64,000 bases of DNA, from contig NZ_CANLOZ010000001.1 of assembly GCF_947492965.1 (NCBI RefSeq), forward strand, positions 806,001-870,000, given 5' to 3'. Positions 55,443 to 63,074 of this stretch are shown piece by piece. This DNA is from an uncultured Aquimarina sp. Lineage in GTDB: Bacteria > Bacteroidota > Bacteroidia > Flavobacteriales > Flavobacteriaceae. A model generated the notes under the pieces. It worked only from the letters and a program-made list of their open reading frames with translations. It had not been told where the DNA came from and ran no database searches. Numbering within the stretch: position 1 is the stretch's first letter; the number at the start of each line of letters is the position of its first letter. The translations under genes and the position numbers were made by a program.

Positions 55443-56009
55443 TTAATAATCCATTTCGATTAGGTTTCCATCTAAATCATAGTTGAATCTAAAGTTGGTA
55501 TCCCCATCTTTGGGTTTTAGATTCACGTGGTATTCTGTTTTAGAAGCATCTCCATTTTTAGGAAACTTTATAAAAGCTATGTTTAGCAAAGGGTTTTTAA
55601 TGTCTTTTTCGTTTTGCAATTGGATACTGGATTTTTCGACCAATTCTCCTAGTTTTGGTAGATTAATTTTGTCATTTAATTGAAACATAAAGTCTGCTGC
55701 CTTACTTCCTTCTGGTACTTCTAAGGATATTTCAGAGTTTTGTTTCCAAGTAGCTTGTAATAAATTCCATTGTCCCATTTTTAAGGATTCTGGTGCTTCA
55801 GTAACTGTAACACCTACAATATTTCCTACAGCTGTATTATGGGTGATAGATAGTTCGGTGAAATAAGCATTGTCGCCAAATTTGTTTTTCAATTCTTTTT
55901 CTATGGCAGCAAAACCTTTTTTATCAGCAGTATATTCATCTCCAGATCCGCAAGAGATGATTATTATTAGTATAGAAATGATGATAGCTGCATTGTATAT
56001 AACTTTCAT
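55443..56009 (-). CDS. Lipoprotein of unknown function, first gene of the array
   Basis: A 188-residue protein with an N-terminal lipoprotein signal (hydrophobic 7-19, lipobox IISC, C20) followed by GSGDEYTADKKGF. The body has a short helix (FAAIEKELKNKFGDNAYFTE) and alternating strands, ending FNYDLDGNLIEMDY. No family recognised. As the upstream-most minus-strand gene it marks the start of the array transcript. Confidence 0.68.
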   Translation of the reverse strand: MKVIYNAAIIISILIIIISCGSGDEYTADKKGFAAIEKELKNKFGDNAYFTELSITHNTAVGNIVGVTVTEAPESLKMGQWNLLQATWKQNSEISLEVPEGSKAADFMFQLNDKINLPKLGELVEKSSIQLQNEKDIKNPLLNIAFIKFPKNGDASKTEYHVNLKPKDGDTNFRFNYDLDGNLIEMDY

Positions 56010-56012
56010 AGT

Positions 56013-56044
56013 AGTGTTATTTTAGGTTAACACTGCTAAAAGTA
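56013..56044 (-). promoter_or_regulatory. Weak candidate promoter and dyad upstream of the array
   Basis: On the minus strand TACTTTTA (56044 to 56037) is one base off TAnnTTTG. Just inside it, arms AGTGTTA (56013-56019) and TAACACT (56028-56034) form a 7-bp dyad with an 8-base loop. Together they could be a promoter and operator, but no -33 element is clear. Confidence 0.3.
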
Positions 56045-56060
56045 TAGTGTAGAGTTGCGT

Positions 56061-56082
56061 TAAAAAATAGAGAATCTATTTT
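56061..56082 (-). terminator. Terminator-like hairpin after the LytTR gene
   Basis: Arms AAAATAGA (56064-56071) and TCTATTTT (56075-56082) with a three-base loop; read on the minus strand the hairpin is followed by a T-run. A second AT-only dyad lies at 56107-56125. They separate the kinase-regulator pair from the array. Confidence 0.45.
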
Positions 56083-56139
56083 CGCTGCTTTAGAACCTAT
56101 AAGTGTAGATTTTTATAAAAAATCTGTAAATGTGAGGTG

Positions 56140-56877
56140 TTAACTTTTATTCCAGCGTAAGAATAGCTCCAGGAACTGTTCTTTTTTTCGAGTGGATACT
56201 GGTATCTTTTTTCCGTTTTTCAGATAGATAACACCTGACTTGTCGTATTTGTCGATAAAATTTAAATTAACAATAAATGATTGATGTGGTCTGGTGAAAT
56301 GAGTTTGCAAAAGACGTTCCTCAAACTCTTTTAACGTTTTAGAAACCACATATTTTTTGTTATTGTTACAATAGAAAGTGGTGTATCCTTTATCTGATTC
56401 ACAAAACAAAAGTTCTTCTAGATTTATAACTTGAAAGCTATCGTGTAAGGAGAGTATGATTTTGGAGTACTCATTTTTTAAAGCATCTTTGGCAATTTTT
56501 AACTGTTCCTTTTGGGTATTGATGGGCAGTTTAGTGACTTTTTCTAGAGCTATCTCCAATTCTTCGATATCAACTGGTTTTAGCAGATAATCTACAGCTC
56601 CAAATTTTAAAGCTTGTAATGCATGTTCTTCAAACGCGGTAATAAAAATAACTTTAAATGACAAGTTTTCCGTCTGTGTTAAAAAATCGAATCCAGTGCC
56701 ATCTGTAAGATTAATATCTAGAAAAATCAGCTCTGGTTTACAAGCATTTGCTACAACTACAGCATCTTTTACAGATCCGCATTCTCCAATGACTTCTACA
56801 GGTGTTTCGATAAGTCGTAATAGGTTTAATAAGCCTTTTCTGATAAATTCTTTATCTTCTACTATTAGTGCTTTCAT
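56140..56877 (-). CDS. LytTR-family response regulator
   Basis: A 245-residue regulator with a complete receiver domain (VEDKEF near the start, phosphoacceptor Asp in LIFLDINLTDGTGF, Lys in YLLKPVD) and a C-terminal LytTR DNA-binding domain (about 140-240: ILSLHDSFQVINLEELLFCE, RPHQSFIVNLNFIDKY, KKIPVSTRKKEQFLELF). It overlaps the kinase gene by four bases (ATGA) and should be its partner. Its target genes are unknown; the minus-strand array begins directly downstream. Confidence 0.92.
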   Translation of the reverse strand: MKALIVEDKEFIRKGLLNLLRLIETPVEVIGECGSVKDAVVVANACKPELIFLDINLTDGTGFDFLTQTENLSFKVIFITAFEEHALQALKFGAVDYLLKPVDIEELEIALEKVTKLPINTQKEQLKIAKDALKNEYSKIILSLHDSFQVINLEELLFCESDKGYTTFYCNNNKKYVVSKTLKEFEERLLQTHFTRPHQSFIVNLNFIDKYDKSGVIYLKNGKKIPVSTRKKEQFLELFLRWNKS

Positions 56878-59066
56878 AAGTCTATTACTGTTTTATATGG
56901 TATAACCAAAATAACGATTGTTCCTTGCTCATTATATTTCTTTCGATCTTCTATCACTACAGCACCTCGTTTTTTGAATTCTTTGGATAGCATCTTCAAT
57001 CGTTCAGAAGTTATAGTCGTGGATACCGAGTTTTTACGTTGGTTTGTACTAGGTTCTTTTGCATCGATTCCAATACCATTATCTATAATCTTGCAAATCA
57101 GATCTTCATCTTTATAGAGTATCTCTACTTCAATGACTCTTTTTTCAGGTTGATTTTCAAAAGCATGTTCGATTGAATTTTCTACAAATGGTTGAATTAA
57201 CATTGGTGGAATTTGAAATTCAGAAGGATCAATGGTGTTCTCAACATGTATACTATATTGGTATAAAGAGTTCTCTAGATTTTGAAGTGCCAAATAGTTT
57301 TCTACAGCTTTTAATTCTTCTGAAAGGGAGACTGTTTTTTCTCTAGAGTTTTCTAAGATGAGTCTCATTAGTTTAGAAAACTTAGATAGATAAGTAATTG
57401 ATTTTTTTTCTTCTTTATCCAAAATCATCCCTTGTAAAACGGACAATGAATTAAAAATAAAATGAGGAGTCATCTGAGATCTCAATAACTTTTGCTCGAT
57501 TAGTATGTTTTGATTTTTAGCATTTACATGTCTTAATTTCAAAATGAAGATAATACTTCCTAAAACGATGGATATTAATAGGATGATGATAATCGCGATA
57601 AAAGAATTTCGTTGCGATTTCTCTAAATCGTTGGTGGTGGTTTTTACAGTTTGCGTAAGCTTGAGTTCTCTTTTTTCAGCGGATTCTAATTCGTTTTTAT
57701 ATTTGTATTCATACTCTATTTCTGTCATCTTCTGAATATTTTCTCTGTTATAAAGACTATCATCGAGTACTTTTAGTTGTTGGTTGCTGATATACGCTTT
57801 TTCGTGCTGTTCTAATTCTTTGTTTATTTTGGAAAGTAATTCATAAGCATTTCTTTCATGAATTAAGAATTTATATTTTTGGGATAGTTGAGCTCCTTTT
57901 TCGGCATTAGTTAAGGCTAACTTGTATTTTTTCATATAGTAATATGTCAGAGACATACCAATGTAAGATTCAGTTAAATCATATTGCTTTTGGCTAATCG
58001 TAGTTATTTTCTGTGCTTCCTGAAAATTAGCTAAAGCCTTTGGATAGTTTTTAATTCCTATATAAGCATGCCCTAACCCATTAAGACTAACGGCTAACTG
58101 TTCATTGTTTTTGATCGTTCTACTAAATTCAATAACCTCTTTGAAATAAGGGATCGCGTTTGCAAAGTCTTTTTTATCAATAAAGATAGCTGCTATATTA
58201 TTTTTAATCGCATAAATACTTCTGGTATCACTATTACTATTTTTTATTGCCAGTGCCTGATTGTAAAAATTTAATGCCTTATCGTAGAATTTCTGTTGCC
58301 TATAAATGTTACCAATGTTATTAAAAGACTGGAAAATACTGCTGTAATCTTTATTTTTTTTGGCAATTTCTAGTGCCTTGTTTTGATACTCCAAAGCTAA
58401 TAGATAATTACCTTGATCCTGATGTACAATGGCGATAGCATTTAAACAGGTAATGATACCATATTGATTCTTGGTATTGGTATACAACTCTAATGCTTCT
58501 TGGAAATTGGCGAGCGCTTTCTCATTTTTTCCAGTACTGGAAAAAATACTACCAATGTTATAAAGATAATTCGCTATATTTTTTTTCTCACCAAGTTTCT
58601 GATCTATTTCTAAAGCTTTTTCAAAATACTCTAAAGCCGGTTGAAGATTTCCTCTGTAGTTATTTAGAACTCCCATCGCATTATAACAACCCGCTAACCC
58701 TCTTAAATCACCTATTGACTTATATAGTTCTATAGCTTTTTCATAATTTCCAATAGCTATCTCGTAATTACTTCGTTCCATATAGGTGATTCCCTTCATA
58801 TAAAAACTACGAGCTTTTCCTTTTGTAGATTGTATTTCGTCTGCTAGTTTTCCAGCTAATTCAGCATATTCTAAAGATTTAGTTGGGTTGTTTCGATAGG
58901 TGTAATAGGCTAGATTATTTAGTATTCTTACACGAATTGTATCTTTTTGAAGATGAATTTTTAATTCATTTTTCAGACTATCAATAACGTTTTGTTGGGC
59001 TTGTATACTTTTCGGAATAGATACAAGCAATAAAAACAAAAAGATAATCTTGTAATAAGAATACAT
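56874..59066 (-). CDS. TPR-containing LytS-type sensor histidine kinase
   Basis: A 730-residue membrane kinase. A signal peptide (IIFLFLLLVSIPKSIQAQ) is followed by roughly ten tetratricopeptide repeats (about 45-440, such as NYEKAIELYKSIGDLRGLAG), a coiled coil, a membrane segment (AIIIILLISIVLGSIIFIL), and a His_kinase domain with the phosphorylated His in RSQMTPHFIFNSLS, then an ATPase domain (PPMLIQPFVENSIEHAFEN, IIDNGIGI). I start at the ATG at 59066; the frame extends to 59174, but that would overlap the lacI-type gene and precede the signal peptide. Gram-negative type with periplasmic TPR sensor. Confidence 0.9.
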   Translation of the reverse strand: MYSYYKIIFLFLLLVSIPKSIQAQQNVIDSLKNELKIHLQKDTIRVRILNNLAYYTYRNNPTKSLEYAELAGKLADEIQSTKGKARSFYMKGITYMERSNYEIAIGNYEKAIELYKSIGDLRGLAGCYNAMGVLNNYRGNLQPALEYFEKALEIDQKLGEKKNIANYLYNIGSIFSSTGKNEKALANFQEALELYTNTKNQYGIITCLNAIAIVHQDQGNYLLALEYQNKALEIAKKNKDYSSIFQSFNNIGNIYRQQKFYDKALNFYNQALAIKNSNSDTRSIYAIKNNIAAIFIDKKDFANAIPYFKEVIEFSRTIKNNEQLAVSLNGLGHAYIGIKNYPKALANFQEAQKITTISQKQYDLTESYIGMSLTYYYMKKYKLALTNAEKGAQLSQKYKFLIHERNAYELLSKINKELEQHEKAYISNQQLKVLDDSLYNRENIQKMTEIEYEYKYKNELESAEKRELKLTQTVKTTTNDLEKSQRNSFIAIIIILLISIVLGSIIFILKLRHVNAKNQNILIEQKLLRSQMTPHFIFNSLSVLQGMILDKEEKKSITYLSKFSKLMRLILENSREKTVSLSEELKAVENYLALQNLENSLYQYSIHVENTIDPSEFQIPPMLIQPFVENSIEHAFENQPEKRVIEVEILYKDEDLICKIIDNGIGIDAKEPSTNQRKNSVSTTITSERLKMLSKEFKKRGAVVIEDRKKYNEQGTIVILVIPYKTVIDL

Positions 59067-59163
59067 AAGTTGTAGATCGTAGTTTTTAAAAATCCTTGAA
59101 AATAAAAATACACATAATCTAAATAGCATAGATGGTTTACTTCTATTCAAATAGAAATGGCTT

Positions 59164-60195
59164 TTAGGATACACTAAAAGTTGATTCCCGAACGATCAAT
59201 TCTGTTTTGATTTCGATCGTTTTTTTTACAATCACATCGTTATCATTTTCGTTTTCAATTTCCTGGATGAGATATTTCGTAGCCGTTTTTCCGATAGTAT
59301 TCCCTGGTTGATTTACTGTGGTAAGATTGGGCTTGATTATGGTTGCGTTTCTAGAATTGCTAAAACCAACAACGGCAATATCCTCAGGGATTTTAATATT
59401 AAACTTATTAAGAGTTTGTATGACACCAATAGCAGCACTATCCGTAATGGCAAAAATTGCATCGGGTCTATTTTTAATACTCAATAAAATATTAGCCATT
59501 CTTTTTCCTTGTTGTAAAGAGATGTCATCAACACTAATGATTATTTTTTCATCAACTTCTATTTGATGTTCTTTTAAAGCTCTTAAATATCCTGCATATC
59601 TTTTTTCTGAAGTATATGAGAATTCTCTTTCTTTAATGATTGCAATTCTTTTCTTACCTATATTAATGAGATGTTCCACAGCATTAAAAGCAGCATCTTC
59701 ATCATTGATGGTAATCTGAGTACAAGGAATTTTATCAGAGACTTTATCGAATAAAATAAGTGGAAGCGTATCGATAATAGGTAGGATATTCCCAATGTCT
59801 CGAGTCATTTTGGTCAAAGAAGCTAATATTCCATCTACTCCGAACTGTATCATGGTATGGAACATTTCATTTTGTTTATTGACATCATCGTTGGATTCTG
59901 AGATAATAACACGGTATCCTTGTAATGAAGCTTGTTCTAGGATTCCTCTAACGATTGTTGCTGTAAAATAATGAGTAATGTTTGGTACAATTACACCAAT
60001 GATATTGGATTTATGTTTTCTAAATCCTTTAGCGAAAATGTTAGGGATGTAGTTTTTGGATTGTGCAAGCTGTTTCACTTTGATTTTAGTTTCTTCACTT
60101 ATATCAGGATGGTCATTTAGCGCTCTAGAAACTGTAGAAATGGAGAGGTTTAAAGCCTGCGCTAACATTTTCATGGTGGTGATTTCTTTTTTCAT
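59164..60195 (-). CDS. LacI/GalR-family transcriptional repressor
   Basis: A 343-residue regulator with an N-terminal HTH and hinge (MKMLAQALNLSISTVSRALN, NDHPDISEETKIKVKQLAQS) and a periplasmic-binding-like effector domain (FAKGFRKHKSNIIGVIVPNI; AVVGFSNSRNATIIKPNLTT; TVNQPGNTIG). It lies divergent from the TonB receptor, with a composite LacI-type operator between the two starts, so it should control the uptake genes to the right and perhaps itself. The effector sugar is not known. Confidence 0.94.
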   Translation of the reverse strand: MKKEITTMKMLAQALNLSISTVSRALNDHPDISEETKIKVKQLAQSKNYIPNIFAKGFRKHKSNIIGVIVPNITHYFTATIVRGILEQASLQGYRVIISESNDDVNKQNEMFHTMIQFGVDGILASLTKMTRDIGNILPIIDTLPLILFDKVSDKIPCTQITINDEDAAFNAVEHLINIGKKRIAIIKEREFSYTSEKRYAGYLRALKEHQIEVDEKIIISVDDISLQQGKRMANILLSIKNRPDAIFAITDSAAIGVIQTLNKFNIKIPEDIAVVGFSNSRNATIIKPNLTTVNQPGNTIGKTATKYLIQEIENENDNDVIVKKTIEIKTELIVRESTFSVS

Positions 60196-60218
60196 AATGT
60201 GGAATTTATGGAATCAAA

Positions 60219-60246
60219 ATGCAAACGTTTGCGAAAACGTTTGCAT
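60219..60246. promoter_or_regulatory. Composite LacI-type operator
   Basis: GCAAACGTTTGC at 60221-60232 is a perfect 12-bp palindrome with the central CG typical of LacI-family sites. A second site with one mismatch is centred 12 bases further right (CG at 60238-60239). The whole stretch is also a dyad: ATGCAAACGTTT (60219-60230) against AAACGTTTGCAT (60235-60246). It lies 24 bases upstream of the repressor start and about 80 bases upstream of the receptor start. Confidence 0.85.
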
Positions 60247-60326
60247 ACAAAAATGATAATTTTTTAGTCTTTTTTATAAGATTATAGCAATAAATTTAAG
60301 TCATATTTCACATAAACATATTTATA

Positions 60327-62990
60327 ATGAAAAAAGCTATCACTTTATTACTGTGTGTATTTGGCACAATAGTAGTATTCTCGCAAACAGAGATTTCAGG
60401 AACTGTTACAGATAATGCAGGTGTGCCTCTATTAGGAGCGAACATCACTATTTTAGATAGTAATTCAGGAGCAGTATCAGATTTTGATGGAAAATTCAAT
60501 TTTTCTACAAATCTTACCGGTTCTAAGAAAATACAGGTTTCTTTTTTGGGGTTTAAAACCTATACAGAATCCATTGAGCTTAATGGAACACCGATAACAC
60601 TTCAAATTACTTTAGAGGAAGGTAATACCCTAGATGAAGTAGTACTTACTGCCTCTTCTACGTTTAGATCACAAAAGCAGGCACCTTTATCCATTAGCTC
60701 TAAAGGAATAGAAGAAATCACAAAGTTATCAGCCAATAGCCAGGCAGATATCTTAAGAGATGTACCAGGTATTACTGCAGAAGGTGGAGGAGGAGAAACC
60801 GCGACGAACTTATTTGTTAGAGGACTTCCTTCTGGAGGTCAGTATGTATTTAACCCACTGCAATATGATGGAATGCCACTAATCAGCACCTTTGGTTTAA
60901 ATTCTTCCGCACATGATGTATATGCTAGACCTGATATCGGTTTCAAAGGAGTAGAATTTGTACGTGGTGGTGCTGCCGTACTATATGGTGCTGGATCGGT
61001 TGCTGGTATTATAAACTATACAAGTAAAACAGGGGATACGAATGATGAAACTTTAATTAATGTTGAATATGGAAATAGGGGAAGATTAAAAACAGACTTT
61101 TATACTGGAGGAAGATTAGGTGGAGAAGATTCTAATACTTATTACGCCTTTACAGGTTTTGTAAGAAAAGATAATGGTCCTATTGAAACTGGATTGGATA
61201 CCAGAGGTGTGCAATTTAGAGCGAATATCAAAAAGAAATTTGATAATGGTTCTTTTACAGTACATGGACAATTTATCAATGATAGAGCACAGTTCTTTTT
61301 ACCATTGCCGCTACAAGGAGGATCTAGAGAGCGTATTAGAGGAAATGACGGAGATGAAGTAGAACAACTTTTATCAGGAGAACTAGCAAATACTTCTTTT
61401 CTAACACCAGGAGGCGTATATCAAAGTCCGATCGATGATGGTGTTTTTACTCGTGGAGGATATCTTTTAGCAGATTTTAATTATAACCTAACCGATAATT
61501 TGAAGTTTAAAGCGAAAGCAAAGTATGCTAATTATCAGCACAATTTTGCTTTGTATGTAGGAGGTAATGGTAATTTCGGAAATCCAATCACATTAGATAA
61601 TTATGTGGCCGAGATCGCTCCTGGAAATACAGCTTTTGATGCTACCTATCAAGGTGGATCCGGAGAGCAGATTAATGGAACCGATTTGGTGGTAGAAAAT
61701 CTGCATGTAGATCGTTTAAGACCGATGACCGATTATTCTGGAGAAGCAAACTTAATACTGAAATCAGGAGATGGAAATCATACCTTTACATTAGGGACTT
61801 TTCTGGGAAGAACGGAAGCTGAAGATGTGAATTTTCAATACAGAGTACTTTCTGAATTTAATAATAATCCACGATTGGTAAATTTAAGTTATACCGAAGC
61901 AGGAGGAGGTAATGTGATTTATTCTGATGGAGGGTTGTATAACAGAATAGGTATGACTGCCAATAATTTTCTAACTCAAAGTAGAACTGCTTTTTATTTT
62001 ACTGATGAAATGGTATTTGATAAATGGCGTTTTGATGTTGGACTTCGTATCGAAAATACAAAAGGTACTTTTAGAAGAGGAGGATTAGAAGAAACACAGG
62101 TATACGAGGATCCTGAGTTAACAGCAGATTTACAAAATGTAAGTTTTGCAGATGGTAGTTTTACAACTGGTGAAATTGATGATACAGCTTGGGCGATTTC
62201 TTTAGCTGGATTATATGAGCTGACAGAATCTACTAATCTGTATGCGAATTTTTCTAGAGGGTTTTTCTTTCCACAGCAAAGAGGTTTTGCACCTACACCA
62301 GGTATTAGAGATACGAATTATGAAGCAGAAACTATTATTCAAGGAGAGTTAGGAGCTAAGTTTGGAACAGGCGCTTTTTCTGGTTCGGTAGCGGGTTACT
62401 TTGTAAACCTAAGTGATCGTATCAGAATTGATCAAGCCATATCTGGAGGACAATTAGTAGACCAAGCCAGAAGTGAACAAACAACGAGGACTTTTGGATT
62501 AGAAGCTACAGGGCAATACCGATTAATAGATGATCTTACTATTAATGCGACACTTACCTATCAGAATCATGAGATTACTAAAAATGAAACAACAGACTTA
62601 GTAAATAATACTACATCTACTATTAATGAAGGAAATGAAATCGGTAGACAACCTAACTTTTTAGGAAGTTTGGGAGTCAATTATGATAATTCCAAGATTG
62701 ACGCCAATTTTACCTTAAATCATACGGGTGCTAAATTTACCGATGATTCTAATAACGTAGAACTAGATGCTATTTCTATAGTAAGAATTGGAGGAGGGTA
62801 TACTTTCGAAACGCAAAATACGAACTCTATAAGAGTTGGACTTTCTGTATTTAATTTGTTCGATAGTGATGGACTGACTGAAGGTAATCCTAGAGCGGGA
62901 ATAGCTGGGCAATCGGCAGATGGAGAATTTTTCTTTGGAAGGCCTATTCTACCACGTAGATTTTTCCTAACTGCTACCTATAGTTTTTAA
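60327..62990 (+). CDS. TonB-dependent outer-membrane receptor
   Basis: An 887-residue receptor with a signal peptide (to about 20, FSQ), a CarboxypepD_reg-like domain (about 22-100: TEISGTVTDNAGVPLLGANI, SDFDGKFNFST), the plug (about 115-230: ILRDVPGITAEGGGGETATN, LFVRGLPSGGQYVF, GAAVLYGAGSVAGIINYTSK) and a 22-strand barrel ending in Phe (RRFFLTATYSF). No SusD-like partner follows, so it is not of the SusC type in the strict sense. The LacI operator upstream and the glycosidase downstream imply transport of a sugar or glycoside. Confidence 0.95.
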   Translation: MKKAITLLLCVFGTIVVFSQTEISGTVTDNAGVPLLGANITILDSNSGAVSDFDGKFNFSTNLTGSKKIQVSFLGFKTYTESIELNGTPITLQITLEEGNTLDEVVLTASSTFRSQKQAPLSISSKGIEEITKLSANSQADILRDVPGITAEGGGGETATNLFVRGLPSGGQYVFNPLQYDGMPLISTFGLNSSAHDVYARPDIGFKGVEFVRGGAAVLYGAGSVAGIINYTSKTGDTNDETLINVEYGNRGRLKTDFYTGGRLGGEDSNTYYAFTGFVRKDNGPIETGLDTRGVQFRANIKKKFDNGSFTVHGQFINDRAQFFLPLPLQGGSRERIRGNDGDEVEQLLSGELANTSFLTPGGVYQSPIDDGVFTRGGYLLADFNYNLTDNLKFKAKAKYANYQHNFALYVGGNGNFGNPITLDNYVAEIAPGNTAFDATYQGGSGEQINGTDLVVENLHVDRLRPMTDYSGEANLILKSGDGNHTFTLGTFLGRTEAEDVNFQYRVLSEFNNNPRLVNLSYTEAGGGNVIYSDGGLYNRIGMTANNFLTQSRTAFYFTDEMVFDKWRFDVGLRIENTKGTFRRGGLEETQVYEDPELTADLQNVSFADGSFTTGEIDDTAWAISLAGLYELTESTNLYANFSRGFFFPQQRGFAPTPGIRDTNYEAETIIQGELGAKFGTGAFSGSVAGYFVNLSDRIRIDQAISGGQLVDQARSEQTTRTFGLEATGQYRLIDDLTINATLTYQNHEITKNETTDLVNNTTSTINEGNEIGRQPNFLGSLGVNYDNSKIDANFTLNHTGAKFTDDSNNVELDAISIVRIGGGYTFETQNTNSIRVGLSVFNLFDSDGLTEGNPRAGIAGQSADGEFFFGRPILPRRFFLTATYSF

Positions 62991-63019
62991 ACCATTTAAT
63001 GAATTTATGATAACTAAGA

Positions 63020-63054
63020 CATCACTTGTAGCTCACTGCAAGTGATGCACTTTT
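63020..63054 (+). terminator. Terminator-like hairpin between the receptor and the glycosidase
   Basis: Arms CATCACTTG (63020-63028) and CAAGTGATG (63039-63047) with a ten-base loop, followed by CAC and TTTT. It might end part of the receptor transcripts while some read through into the glycosidase gene 21 bases later. Confidence 0.45.
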
Positions 63055-63074
63055 ATTAATCCACAAGAATTGTT

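Noticed and set aside
36182..56009. CRISPR array or anti-phage defence system in the dense small-gene region
   Set aside because: There are no spaced direct repeats, no cas, restriction, retron or known defence motifs; the genes are individually different proteins.
59067..59174. An upstream start for the TPR kinase at 59174
   Set aside because: It would overlap the end of the LacI-type gene and place 36 unrelated residues before a clean signal peptide.
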